This document shows positions 1-7,389 of a DNA stretch of 17,117 nucleotides, in pieces. Below the pieces are notes generated by a model that saw nothing but the letters and a program-made list of their open reading frames with translations, made no database searches and was not told the DNA's origin. The stretch's first letter is position 1, and the number at the start of each line of letters is the position of its first letter. The position numbers and the translations under genes are program-made. This stretch comes from Erwinia pyrifoliae DSM 12163 (lineage in GTDB: Bacteria; Pseudomonadota; Gammaproteobacteria; Enterobacterales; Enterobacteriaceae): NCBI RefSeq assembly GCF_000026985.1, contig NC_017390.1:2445917-2463033 (forward strand). Direction: 5' to 3'.

Positions 1-353
1 AATAATCGCGGACGGTTAATCAGACACAAAAATCCGGGTGACTATATGGAGTGGGCGGACGGCAACGTGTATGTGCTGCGCAAAACTTACCAGAATGAAG
101 CCGCCGCGAAACGTGCAGCGGCAGCAAAGTGGCAGCAGCTTCAGCGCGGTGCGGCGGTATTCTCAATCACCCTGACACGCGGCCGCGCCGAACTGTACCC
201 GGACTGCACCTTACCATCAGTGGATTTAAGGATGAAATTGACAGTCAGGACTGGATAATTGCCCGCGCCGAACATACGATCGACGACAACGGATTTACCA
301 CCCGGCTGGAGCTGGAAGCAAAAATACCTGACTGGATAGCAGAAACTGAATAA
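1..353 (+). pseudogene. 3' fragment of P2-like phage late control gene D, frameshifted
   Basis: This is the C-terminal part of a P2 gpD-type protein, a baseplate/tail hub component of contractile-tailed phages. The first reading frame is open from base 1 and encodes KTYQNEAAAKRAAAAKWQQL and FSITLTRGRAELYPD. The homology then moves to the next frame from about base 204, reading LHLTISGFKDEID, WIIARAEHTID and GFTTRLELEAKIPDW, and ends at the stop at 351-353. Both halves match the order expected in gpD, so one base appears to be missing near 200-206 (or two are extra). The 5' part lies outside the window. Gene D directly before ogr is the P2 order. This may be a true prophage lesion or a sequencing error; the sequence alone cannot separate these. 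Confidence 0.8.
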
Positions 354-392
354 AATGTCATGGAGTTCAACTCCCACAGGGGAGCCACCATT

Positions 393-641
393 ATGTTCAG
401 ATGCCCTTTTTGCGGCGCTATGGCTCGTACCCGTACCAGCCGTAAGATAACCGATATGACCATCCGGCAATATCACCAGTGCCAGAACCTGGAATGCAGC
501 CGTTCATTTACCACACTAAACAGCGTTGAACGCGAAGTGACCCGGCGTGCAGATGCTAAACCGCTACCGCCTGATTTTGTGCCACGCGATGCCTTTCCGG
601 CATCACACTACGGCAGAGACCAGTTAAATCTGGCGCTGTGA
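393..641 (+). CDS. ogr: Ogr/Delta-type zinc-finger late transcription activator (prophage)
   Basis: This 82-residue protein of the Ogr/Delta family activates late-gene transcription in P2-like phages. It begins MFRCPFCGAMARTRTSRK and carries the zinc-binding pattern C4-X2-C7-X22-C30-X4-C35, typical of the family. Length is close to the usual 72-85 residues. I chose the ATG at 393 because a GGGAG ribosome site lies 9 bases upstream and the protein then starts at the conserved MFRCPFC. An in-frame ATG at 360 would add 11 residues with no family match. It follows gene D, as in P2, where ogr is the last gene before the attachment site. The ogr frame is intact although gene D upstream is broken. 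The family call is firm; whether the protein is expressed is unknown. Confidence 0.93.
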   Translation: MFRCPFCGAMARTRTSRKITDMTIRQYHQCQNLECSRSFTTLNSVEREVTRRADAKPLPPDFVPRDAFPASHYGRDQLNLAL

Positions 642-647
642 TTTACC

Positions 648-672
648 TGCCCCGCAACGCGGGGCAATTCTT
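648..672 (+). terminator. Intrinsic terminator after ogr
   Basis: Seven bases after the ogr stop, TGCCCCGC and GCGGGGCA form an 8-bp GC-rich stem with an AAC loop, followed by ATTCTT. This likely ends the prophage late operon. The U-tract is short. Confidence 0.65.
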
Positions 673-722
673 ACGCTGCCACCCTGCTGCCATTTCATCG
701 CCAATCCCCAAATCACAGGCAC

Positions 723-747
723 AAAAAAACCGCCCTTAAAGGCGGTT
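723..747 (-). terminator. Intrinsic terminator of the glyW-cysT-leuZ tRNA operon
   Basis: Read on the minus strand, AACCGCC-TTTAAG-GGCGGTT is a 7-bp stem with a 6-base loop that runs into seven T residues. It lies about 45 bases beyond the 3' end of tRNA-Leu and is a textbook rho-independent terminator. The prophage attachment core should lie close to here, between the ogr terminator and the tRNA, but with only one prophage end visible it cannot be defined. Confidence 0.85.
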
Positions 748-791
748 AGGATATTGCTTTAACTGCTTGTTTTTATTGTTGATTCTGAAGA

Positions 792-877
792 TGGTGCCCG
801 GGGCGGGACTTGAACCCGCACAGCCATAAGCCGAGGGATTTTAAATCCCTTGTGTCTACCGATTTCACCACCCGGGC
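792..877 (-). tRNA. leuZ: tRNA-Leu (UAA anticodon)
   Basis: The minus strand folds as a class II tRNA. The acceptor arms GCCCGGG/CCCGGGC are followed by A and an encoded CCA (plus-strand 792-794). The anticodon loop TTTAAAA reads UAA, and there is a long variable arm and a GGTTCAAGTCC T-loop. Length is 86 bases, one less than E. coli leuZ because the variable arm is shorter. It is the last gene of a Gly-Cys-Leu operon, the same order as E. coli glyW-cysT-leuZ. Its 3' end faces the P2-like prophage, and tRNA 3' ends are common integration sites. Confidence 0.97.
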
Positions 878-889
878 CAGGGTGTAAAG

Positions 890-963
890 TGGAGGCGCGT
901 CCCGGAGTCGAACCGAGGTAGACGGATTTGCAATCCGTAGCATGGCCACTCTGCCAACGCGCC
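890..963 (-). tRNA. cysT: tRNA-Cys (GCA anticodon)
   Basis: Minus-strand cloverleaf of 74 bases. The acceptor arms are GGCGCGT/ACGCGCC, then discriminator U and an encoded CCA. The anticodon stem-loop GGATTGCAAATCC reads GCA, and the T-arm carries GGTTCGACTCC. It lies 12 bases from tRNA-Leu and about 73 from tRNA-Gly. Confidence 0.97.
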
Positions 964-1036
964 TTAATTCTTGCTTACACAAAAAACTGTTTCTTGTGAG
1001 ACTTGATTAGATCGTGAAGATAAACCGGGCAAAATT

Positions 1037-1112
<76 letters not shown>

Positions 1113-1199
1113 TTAGCCTGTTATGCATAATACCGTACTAACAGAACTTGCTGATTTGCCTTATCTTCTGGCAGACGCTACTGCCTTTCGATGCGCTGC

Positions 1200-1227
1200 A
1201 TTCTACTGACTTAGTGGAATGAGTCAA
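1200..1227 (-). promoter_or_regulatory. Candidate sigma-70 promoter of the tRNA operon
   Basis: On the minus strand TTGACT (1222-1227), a 16-base spacer and TAGAAT (1200-1205) form a good sigma-70 promoter between pgsA and tRNA-Gly. A GC-rich discriminator (GCAGCGC) follows, which is typical of stable-RNA promoters under stringent control. It would give a precursor leader of about 80 bases before tRNA-Gly. Read-through from pgsA is also possible. Confidence 0.7.
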
Positions 1228-1277
1228 TAAAATTATCCTCAAAATGCATTCGTTTGCTGCTTTTTAACTCGCTTCGA

Positions 1278-1826
1278 TCAGTGTTCGAACAGATCACCGC
1301 GTGCGGCATTCAAATATTGGAACATTGACCAGAATGTCAGCACCGCAGCAATGTACAGCGCCACCACCCCTACCCCTTCGACAATACTGTCAGGACGCCA
1401 CAACAACGCGAACAGCGACAGCATCTGCGCCGTGGTTTTCACCTTGCCAATCCACGATACCGCCACGCTGCTGCGCTTACCGATCTCCGCCATCCATTCA
1501 CGTAGTGCAGAGATGATGATCTCGCGGGCAATCATGGTTGCTGCTGGCAATGTGATCCACCACGAGTGAAAATGTTCGGCGACCAGTACCAGCGCCATTG
1601 TCACCATCACTTTGTCGGCTACCGGGTCAAGAAAGGCACCAAATCGGGTCGTCTGTTTCCAGCGACGGGCAAGAAAGCCGTCGAACCAGTCGGTCATCGC
1701 GGCAAAAATGAAAATCAACGCGCAGACCAGCGGAGCCCATTGAAATGGCAAATAGAAAGCCAGCACAAAGAATGGGATCAAAACTACGCGAAACAGGGTG
1801 AGCAAGGTCGGAATATTAAGTGGCAT
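1278..1826 (-). CDS. pgsA: CDP-diacylglycerol--glycerol-3-phosphate 3-phosphatidyltransferase
   Basis: PgsA makes phosphatidylglycerophosphate from CDP-diacylglycerol and glycerol-3-phosphate in the inner membrane, the committed step to phosphatidylglycerol and cardiolipin. The protein has 182 residues, as in E. coli, and starts [14 protein letters not shown]. An in-frame ATG ten codons upstream gives an N-terminus with no family match. The CDP-alcohol phosphotransferase signature D-G-X2-A-R-X8-G-X3-D-X3-D is complete ([10 protein letters not shown]... GAFLDPVAD). Several hydrophobic segments fit a polytopic enzyme. It lies 71 bases after uvrC in the same direction, with the Gly-Cys-Leu tRNAs downstream, as in E. 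coli. The gene is essential in wild-type E. coli and shows no damage here. Confidence 0.97.
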   Translation of the reverse strand: MPLNIPTLLTLFRVVLIPFFVLAFYLPFQWAPLVCALIFIFAAMTDWFDGFLARRWKQTTRFGAFLDPVADKVMVTMALVLVAEHFHSWWITLPAATMIAREIIISALREWMAEIGKRSSVAVSWIGKVKTTAQMLSLFALLWRPDSIVEGVGVVALYIAAVLTFWSMFQYLNAARGDLFEH

Positions 1827-1897
1827 AGTTATGCAAACTGCCTGGGCAAAGTCCAATTTGTCTCTATGTTCCTATATTGCTAAAGGTGTTGCAATGC

Positions 1898-3730
1898 TTA
1901 GTGTTTCAGCGCATGAAAGATTTTCTCGGCCAGCGCGTGTGAAATCCCCGGTACGCCGGCAATCTCCTCCATTGAAGCGTTAATAAGCGGCTGCAGGCCA
2001 CCCATATATTTAAGTAGCATTTGACGGCGCTTTGGCCCAATACCTTCGATTGTCTCCAAAGCACTGGTATTTTTCACTTTTGCGCGCTTATTTCGGTGTC
2101 CGGTAATGGCATGATTATGGGAATCATCCCGGATATGCTGAATGACATGCAATGCCGGGGAATCCGGCGGCAGAGAAAAGCCTTCACCTTCCGGCTCCAG
2201 GAAAAGCGTTTCCAGTCCGGCTTTACGATCGCTGCCTTTTGCCACACCCAGTAACAGCGGATGCGATTTGTCCCAGGCGACATCAAGTTGCGCAAAGACC
2301 TCTTTGGCCTGTGCCAGCTGCCCCTTTCCGCCATCAATGACGATGACATCCGGGATTTTACTCTGCTCAATTGCCTTGCCGTAACGACGACGCAGCACCT
2401 GATTCATCGCTGCATAATCATCGCCGGGCGTAATACCGCTAATGTTGTAACGGCGATATTCACTGCGTAACGGCCCATTGGTGTCGAAAACCACGCACGA
2501 GGCAACGGTTTGTTCACCCATCGTATGACTGATATCGAAACATTCCATACGGCGGATGGCCGGCAGCTTCAACGTTTGCGCCAGCTCTGCCAGGCGCTGG
2601 TGGATTGTTGAGTGCTGCGCCAGGCGGGAGGTAAGAGCGGTAGCCGCGTTGGTGCGCGCCAGTTTCAGGTAACGAGCACGGTCGCCGCGCGGCTTACTTT
2701 GAATAGTGACTCGCCGCCCCGCCAGCTCCGTCAGGGAAGCTGCAAGCAACTCTTTTTCCGGTAACGTAAAGTCAATCAGGATATCTGCAGGTAAGGTTCG
2801 AGCCTGGCTACCCTGCAGATAAAACTGGCCAACAAAGGTTTGCACGACTTCGGCTAGCTCGGTGCCGCCGGGTACTTTAGGAAAATAGCTGCGGCTGCCA
2901 AGCACCTTGCCCTGACGGATAAACAGCACATGCAGACAGGCCATACCGGAATCGAAAGAGACGCCGATAACATCCATATCATCGCCTTGATTGGACACAA
3001 ACTGTTTTTCCGTAACCCGGCGTACTGCCTGGATTTGATCGCGTAGACGTCCAGCTTCTTCGAAGCGCAGTTCGCGGCTAGCCTGTTCCATTCTCGTTAC
3101 CAGCTGGTTAAGTACCTGATCGTCCTTGCCAGAGAGAAATAAGCGAACGTAGTCAATCTGACGGGCATACTCCTCTTCCGTAACGAGTCCTTCAACACAT
3201 GGCCCGAGACAGCGCCCAATCTGATACTGCAAGCAAGGTCGTGAGCGATTACGGTAAACACTGTTTTCGCACTGGCGAACCGGGAAAATCTTTTGCAATA
3301 GCGACAAGGTTTCACGTACCGCATAGCCATTGGGGAAGGGGCCGAAGTATTCACCCTTTGCATGTTTGGCACCACGATGGCTGGCAAGACGGGGATGATG
3401 GTCGGCGCTTAGAAAAATATAGGGATAGGATTTATCGTCGCGCAACAGCACGTTATAACGAGGCTGGTAAAGCTTGATGTAATTATGTTCCAGCAGCAGC
3501 GCTTCGGTTTCCGTGTGGGTAACCGTCACGTCTATCTGCTCGATCAATGCCACCAGCGCTTCGGTCTTACGGCTGGCGAGGTTGCCACGAAAATAGCTGG
3601 CAAGACGTTTTTTAAGATCTTTCGCTTTACCAACATAGATAACCGTACCCGCCGAATCGTACATTCGATAGACGCCCGGCTGGCTGGTAACCGTTTTCAG
3701 GAAATATTTGGAATCAAACACATTACTCAC
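1898..3730 (-). CDS. uvrC: Excinuclease ABC subunit C
   Basis: UvrC makes both incisions around a UvrB-bound lesion in nucleotide excision repair. At 610 residues it equals the E. coli protein in length. The N-terminal GIY-YIG nuclease is seen in GVYRMYD (19-25) and [13 protein letters not shown] (31-43). Cysteines 154, 166, 174 and 178 occupy the positions that bind the 4Fe-4S cluster in E. coli UvrC. A UVR motif that contacts UvrB lies near 204-239. An RNase H-like second nuclease starts around [13 protein letters not shown], and tandem helix-hairpin-helix motifs ([25 protein letters not shown]) close the protein. The ATG overlaps the end of uvrY by 8 bases, so the two are probably translationally coupled. 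The pairing with uvrY is conserved across gamma-proteobacteria. Confidence 0.98.
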   Translation of the reverse strand: MSNVFDSKYFLKTVTSQPGVYRMYDSAGTVIYVGKAKDLKKRLASYFRGNLASRKTEALVALIEQIDVTVTHTETEALLLEHNYIKLYQPRYNVLLRDDKSYPYIFLSADHHPRLASHRGAKHAKGEYFGPFPNGYAVRETLSLLQKIFPVRQCENSVYRNRSRPCLQYQIGRCLGPCVEGLVTEEEYARQIDYVRLFLSGKDDQVLNQLVTRMEQASRELRFEEAGRLRDQIQAVRRVTEKQFVSNQGDDMDVIGVSFDSGMACLHVLFIRQGKVLGSRSYFPKVPGGTELAEVVQTFVGQFYLQGSQARTLPADILIDFTLPEKELLAASLTELAGRRVTIQSKPRGDRARYLKLARTNAATALTSRLAQHSTIHQRLAELAQTLKLPAIRRMECFDISHTMGEQTVASCVVFDTNGPLRSEYRRYNISGITPGDDYAAMNQVLRRRYGKAIEQSKIPDVIVIDGGKGQLAQAKEVFAQLDVAWDKSHPLLLGVAKGSDRKAGLETLFLEPEGEGFSLPPDSPALHVIQHIRDDSHNHAITGHRNKRAKVKNTSALETIEGIGPKRRQMLLKYMGGLQPLINASMEEIAGVPGISHALAEKIFHALKH

Positions 3731-4382
3731 TACTGATTAACGACTCCGCACTGAACAGGCCATGTCGAATGGCCAGATGTGTCAACTCTACGTCACCGCT
3801 GATACTAAGTTTGCTGAACATGCGGTAGCGATAGCTGTTGACGGTTTTAGGACTCAGATTAAGGTGTTCGGAAATTTCCGTCACCTTCTGGCCTTTGGTA
3901 ATCATCAGCATAATCTGCAATTCGCGTTCCGACAAACAGCAAAACGGAGATTCTGACTTTTGCGGCTCAAGCTGGCTCAACGCCATCTGCTGAGCGATAT
4001 CAGAGGCAATGTAGCGCTGTCCTGAATTGACTGAACGGATTGCGCTAACCACTTCCTGCGGTGCAGCACCTTTGCTCAGATACCCGGAAGCTCCCGCCTG
4101 CATCACTTTGGCTGGTAGCGGGTTTTCGGTATGGATGGTCAGCATGATGATTTTACAATCTGGCGCGTAACGGATAATTTTCCGCGTGGCTTCAAGACCG
4201 CCAATACCCGGCATATTCATATCCATCAGTACCACATCAGTACTGTGGGTGCGGCACCACTTCACTGCATCTTCGCCACAGTTAGCTTCACCGACTACTT
4301 GAATACCTTTGATATCTTCCAGGATGCGTCGAATACCTGCGCGCACCAGTTCATGGTCATCAACAAGAAAAACGCTAATCAA
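3723..4382 (-). CDS. uvrY: Response regulator UvrY (BarA-UvrY / GacA type)
   Basis: UvrY is the NarL/FixJ-type response regulator partnered by the sensor kinase BarA. In E. coli it activates the CsrB/CsrC small RNAs that titrate CsrA, controlling carbon storage, motility and biofilm; GacA is the plant-pathogen counterpart. The receiver domain (about 1-120) has acidic residues D8 and D9, phospho-acceptor D54 (VLMDMNMPG), a switch Thr in MLTIHT and the conserved Lys in LSKGAAP. A LuxR-type helix-turn-helix lies near 145-205 ([32 protein letters not shown]). The start is TTG at 4380-4382, with AGGGAG about 8 bases upstream, and gives 219 residues starting [17 protein letters not shown]. The stop overlaps the uvrC start by 8 bases. 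In E. coli SdiA activates uvrY, which makes the sdiA-luxI pair 1 kb upstream relevant. Confidence 0.97.
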   Translation of the reverse strand: MISVFLVDDHELVRAGIRRILEDIKGIQVVGEANCGEDAVKWCRTHSTDVVLMDMNMPGIGGLEATRKIIRYAPDCKIIMLTIHTENPLPAKVMQAGASGYLSKGAAPQEVVSAIRSVNSGQRYIASDIAQQMALSQLEPQKSESPFCCLSERELQIMLMITKGQKVTEISEHLNLSPKTVNSYRYRMFSKLSISGDVELTHLAIRHGLFSAESLISSE

Positions 4383-4865
4383 ACGAAGCTCCCTAAATAG
4401 CTAAGGCAGGTAACTATTGCGACAGTGGCAGGTCGGTTATCTTACTCCTTTTTCCATGCTGTTAGAACAGAAATAACGTAGCAGTCGGAGCAACTACAAA
4501 TGACGGGTAATATTAAACGGATTGAGAATAAGGCAACCACCCTGCAAATTAACATTTTAACGGTAAATTTTAATATGGATAAAATACATATAACAGATCA
4601 CTAACGTTTGAAAATAAATCATAAATAACAAAAGATTAAATTACGACAACATTATTTAACTCAGCTGATAGTTTTGTCGATAACTCATTTTGCTGGCATA
4701 ACAGGCTTCATATCAGCCTATTTTCCGTCTGGAAAGCATTGGCTCTAACGTACAGCATTCAACTGATGCTTTGATTTCGTGATGCTATTATATGATATAC
4801 TTTCAACAACTTTAGTGGATGCCACAGGTGCTGGCGACACGGTTTTATGACTATCGGGAGAGATT
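4383..4865. other. Divergent intergenic region between uvrY and yecF
   Basis: These 483 bases hold the promoters of uvrY (leftward) and yecF (rightward). The stretch from about 4540 to 4680 is very A/T-rich. On the plus strand TATACT at 4796-4801 is a fair -10 element for yecF, with TTGATT at 4771-4776 as a distant, poorly spaced -35. A short palindrome, CTGTTAGAACAG, lies at 4459-4470 upstream of uvrY, but its role is unknown. I saw no clear CT-N12-AG box of the kind found before luxI, and no open frame I would call a gene. Confidence 0.5.
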
Positions 4866-5090
4866 ATGAGTCAGATTGACTTTTCAACCAGCGAAGAAGC
4901 GCAGGCGTTAGCTAATGAAGTAACCTGTATGAAAGCCCTGGTCACGCTGATGCTTAAAGCAATGGGTCAGGCGGACGCCGGTAAAGTGATCATTAAGATG
5001 GAGCGCTGCATCGCGGATTTAGAAGACCCGCAGCAGGCAGAAGTGTTCACTAATACCGTCCATCAAATCAAACAAGCCTTTCGCCAGTAA
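4866..5090 (+). CDS. yecF: YecF family small protein (DUF2594)
   Basis: A 74-residue protein of the YecF/DUF2594 family, whose function is unknown. It starts [19 protein letters not shown] and has the family core [19 protein letters not shown] and C-terminus [11 protein letters not shown], matching E. coli YecF almost end to end. There is no signal peptide or membrane segment, and the protein looks helical and cytoplasmic. The ribosome site GGGAGA is 4-5 bases before the ATG. In E. coli yecF also lies between uvrY and sdiA, so this part of the locus is ancestral. Here two extra elements, a GlpM-type pseudogene and luxI, lie between yecF and sdiA. Confidence 0.95.
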   Translation: MSQIDFSTSEEAQALANEVTCMKALVTLMLKAMGQADAGKVIIKMERCIADLEDPQQAEVFTNTVHQIKQAFRQ

Positions 5091-5168
5091 AAACCATCAG
5101 CCATCTGCTGCAGGCAGATAGAAAATGCCCATTGCTTTCTCGGCCGTTTTAACTGATTGAAAACAGCA

Positions 5169-5392
5169 ATGGGGTTACTTTTCAACGCTGTTTTAGGGGC
5201 GGCGGCGGTGTTGAACGTCATCCTGTCCAAATCACTACCACCTTGCCGGTTTGATAGCGCTTTTCCCTGCCTTCGCCTTGCTGGCCCATTTCATTGTTGC
5301 CAGTGAGCAAGGAACTGCAGCGCTGCTGGCAGCGGTTTCATGTTGGGGGGTTAGCAGCGTGGGTGCTGGTAGTGCTGTGGTCAAAATGGTAG
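5169..5392 (+). pseudogene. Degenerate GlpM-family (YdgC-like) inner membrane protein
   Basis: Three short stretches in successive frames rebuild a GlpM/YdgC-type membrane protein. Frame A from the ATG at 5169 reads MGLLFNAVLGAAAVLNVILS. Frame B from 5236 reads YHLAGLIALFPAFALLAHFI then VASEQGTAALLAAVSCWG. Frame C from 5357 reads AWVLVVLWSKW and stops at TAG 5390-5392. E. coli YdgC (about 111 residues) has the same order: MGL..., AGLIPLFPTFALIAHYIVAS, then ACWGISAWVLIICW. The window copy therefore has a one-base gain near 5235, another near 5356, and an in-frame loss of roughly 30 codons between GTAAL and the CWG segment. The comparison is from memory of the family, not an alignment. It is convergent with luxI, whose stop lies only 4 bases away. 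Confidence 0.8.
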
Positions 5393-5396
5393 ACAT

Positions 5397-6032
5397 TTAA
5401 TTATTATGGCGTCCGCGCAGCCCAAAATTGGCGGAAACGCCGAAAGTGGGTAACACCTCTTCAGGAGTGAAGCGCCGTGAGCCACGAAATTTTGCTGCAA
5501 GACAAGGCTGGTTTACCGGTATTTTTATCGAAAACAGATTATCTTCCGACTGAACAACCCCCGGCATCAGAGACTGATAACTGATTTGATGTTGGTCAAA
5601 CATCTTTTCCAGCATCGGCGTTGCAGCACTATACAGATAATGTATGCCTGATTGCTCAGCCAGCTGTGTCGCATGCCACAGGATATTCAGCGGCAATTCA
5701 GCATCAATTTCCATCCGGGCAGAAAAGCGTGACATCTCCCAAAAGATGTCTTGTTCTCCTGTACTTGGCGTACCCCCTGCTTCCAAGCCGCTGCTGCCGG
5801 ACAAACGGCCAGCCATCAGACGAGCATAACCACAAATGCCATACTGCGCAGTCCAGGCGATCAAACAGATAACATCAGAACAATCGTAACGATCGTACTC
5901 CTGCCCGGGAGAACTGAGACGTGAGGGAATAGCCCATCCTTCGCTTTTAACAAACACGTTATAGCGATAACTCCCTAACTCTGCCAGAAAGGAGGATGGC
6001 ATATCCTTGAGCTTGGTTTGAATTATTTTCAT
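5397..6032 (-). CDS. Acyl-homoserine-lactone synthase (LuxI family, ExpI/PhzI-like)
   Basis: LuxI enzymes join S-adenosylmethionine and an acyl-ACP to make the AHL quorum-sensing signal in the cytoplasm. The 211-residue protein starts MKIIQTKLKDMPSSFLAELG. It has the conserved residues of the family: R23 and F27 (YRYNVF), W33, E45, D47 and D50 (QEYDRYD), R71 (GYARLM), and W98, E99 and R102 (FWEMSRF). I chose the ATG at 6032, with GGGGA about 7 bases upstream. The frame stays open to 6113, but those 27 residues have no family match. It lies 126 bases downstream of sdiA in the same direction, with a candidate LuxR-type box between them. The 3' end runs against the GlpM-type pseudogene. The acyl chain length cannot be read from sequence; ExpI/PhzI relatives are expected to make short 3-oxo-acyl signals. 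Confidence 0.93.
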   Translation of the reverse strand: MKIIQTKLKDMPSSFLAELGSYRYNVFVKSEGWAIPSRLSSPGQEYDRYDCSDVICLIAWTAQYGICGYARLMAGRLSGSSGLEAGGTPSTGEQDIFWEMSRFSARMEIDAELPLNILWHATQLAEQSGIHYLYSAATPMLEKMFDQHQISYQSLMPGVVQSEDNLFSIKIPVNQPCLAAKFRGSRRFTPEEVLPTFGVSANFGLRGRHNN

Positions 6033-6129
6033 TTTGATCCCCGATCGCATTCCCTTGTGAGTGCCTCTCCTGATGGTTTGGGCAGCGGTATGACTTGGGC
6101 GCAGGTTAGACAAGCCCCTTGCAATAGGA

Positions 6130-6149
6130 AACTACCAAAATTGGTAGTT
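6130..6149. promoter_or_regulatory. Candidate lux-type box upstream of luxI
   Basis: AACTACCAAAATTGGTAGTT is a 20-bp dyad with 9-bp arms and a central AA. It fits the CT-N12-AG pattern of las/rhl-type LuxR boxes. It lies between the sdiA stop and luxI, with its centre about 107 bases before the luxI ATG. On the minus strand TCTAAC (6105-6110) is a plausible -10 element, which puts the start site near 6098 and the box centre near -41.5. No good -35 is present; the box overlaps that position, as expected for an activator-dependent promoter. The pattern is seen directly; binding by SdiA is inferred. Confidence 0.6.
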
Positions 6150-6158
6150 AAGGGTTTT

Positions 6159-6881
6159 TCAGATTAAACCGATTGCTGCTGCATAGGAGGCAATTTGTGT
6201 TTTGTTAGGCGCATTAAACCTTTTCTGCATCTTTTTTTGGTGGAAGTTAACCGTGTTTTCCGATATAGAGAGGATCAGTGATATTTCAGCCGATGTTTTT
6301 CCCTCTGCGGTCCATTTAAGGATTTCTAATTCTCGTTGGCTTAAATCCAGTTTAGTTGTCGCCATGGAAATATCATTAATCTTGATCAGGGAAGCCATCG
6401 ACAATTCCGATATATATTGTATTTTTAGCTCCATCACTGGAGTTAACTCTATGGTTTTAAGGGAGTTTGCTGTCGACATCGAAAAGATACCAACGGATCT
6501 ATTACTGGCCATCACAGAGCAAGAAAGACCATGAAAAATACCGTAATTTCTGGCATTTTCAAAAACGCGCACACCACTGCTAATCGCTTCATCATCCCAG
6601 AGCCAGATTTTCCCTGGTGAACCGCACATTTTCAGCACCGGATCAAGCTGATAGAAATCTTCCCGAAAATAGTGTTCAAGCCAGTCTTCAGGATAATTAC
6701 TGTAAAGAAAGGTCTTCGGCCGGGTAAATGGCACCGGGTGCCGAATAAAAAGTGAGTAAAAATCGAGTTCCAGTTCTCTCAACTGTTGCTCAATTATACG
6801 TGTAATGTGAACAATGCCACCGCCCTTTTCATAGGCTGATTTTATATCGGCTCGCCAAATGAAATAGTCTTCGGATGTCAT
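6159..6881 (-). CDS. sdiA: SdiA-type LuxR family AHL-responsive regulator
   Basis: SdiA is the LuxR-family AHL receptor of Enterobacteriaceae; E. coli and Salmonella have it without any synthase. This copy has 240 residues, the same as E. coli SdiA. It starts MTSEDYFIWRA and shares the segments RHPVPFTRP, EGKTSAEI, SISENTVNFHQK and NAPNKTQIASYAAA. The N-terminal autoinducer domain keeps S43, F59, Y63, W67, Y71, D80 and W95 at the E. coli positions, so AHL binding is likely intact. A GerE-type helix-turn-helix occupies about 178-240. I chose ATG 6879-6881, with GAGG 6 bases upstream; a GTG at 6887 is in frame but has no spaced ribosome site. The gene order uvrY-yecF-(luxI)-sdiA matches E. coli except for the extra synthase and pseudogene. 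Confidence 0.95.
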   Translation of the reverse strand: MTSEDYFIWRADIKSAYEKGGGIVHITRIIEQQLRELELDFYSLFIRHPVPFTRPKTFLYSNYPEDWLEHYFREDFYQLDPVLKMCGSPGKIWLWDDEAISSGVRVFENARNYGIFHGLSCSVMASNRSVGIFSMSTANSLKTIELTPVMELKIQYISELSMASLIKINDISMATTKLDLSQRELEILKWTAEGKTSAEISLILSISENTVNFHQKKMQKRFNAPNKTQIASYAAAIGLI

Positions 6882-7041
6882 CAACACCTCAGCGGAGGAA
6901 GGTGAAAACCTTCACCCAAATTATTGTTATGTAAACAAGCAGCAGCAAAAAGAACGCAATCGAATCTTCTTATCACCAGGATTAAACTTGCAGGAACCAC
7001 ACCATGGCACATGATAGGTTGACAGCAGCGGTAAATGCCCA

Positions 7042-7075
7042 GATAAAAATAATCATATTAGTGATTATTTTTATC
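7042..7075. repeat. Perfect 14-bp inverted repeat with 6-base loop
   Basis: GATAAAAATAATCA (7042-7055) and its exact complement TGATTATTTTTATC (7062-7075) flank TATTAG. The dyad is A/T-rich and lies about 160 bases upstream of sdiA and 515 upstream of cycA. It could be an operator for a dimeric regulator, or a weak two-way terminator left by a lost gene. The sequence shows only the symmetry. Confidence 0.75.
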
Positions 7076-7389
7076 CTGCACCGGTATATTCAGCGACTTT
7101 ATTCGATCTGAACACACCCGATTAGCATAGGATTTTTCCTGTAAACATTCAATAATTTTGACCGGCTATTTGTTCTATTTATCAGCGGTGATTTTAGCTG
7201 AATCGATAGCATCATGATAATGTCACCCGCAGGCAAACGCCAGGATTAACAGCAAAAATGAAGATAATGTGAATTCTTATTCAAATTTTGTCACCATTTG
7301 GCTTATGGATGATGGGTTAAGCACATTAAAGAGTTTTGATGATATTTGTCAGTAAATGTCCCTCTCACGAATCATCTTTTCTTCTGCCA

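Noticed and set aside
5128..5173. CCCATTGCT/AGCAATGGG dyad as terminator of yecF
   Set aside because: The 28-base loop is long and the second arm overlaps the start of the GlpM-type pseudogene; too weak to call.
6130..6149. Dyad read as a terminator for sdiA
   Set aside because: Although only 9 bases after the sdiA stop, it has a nearly symmetric centre and no following T run; the CT-N12-AG form and spacing to a -10 fit an operator better.
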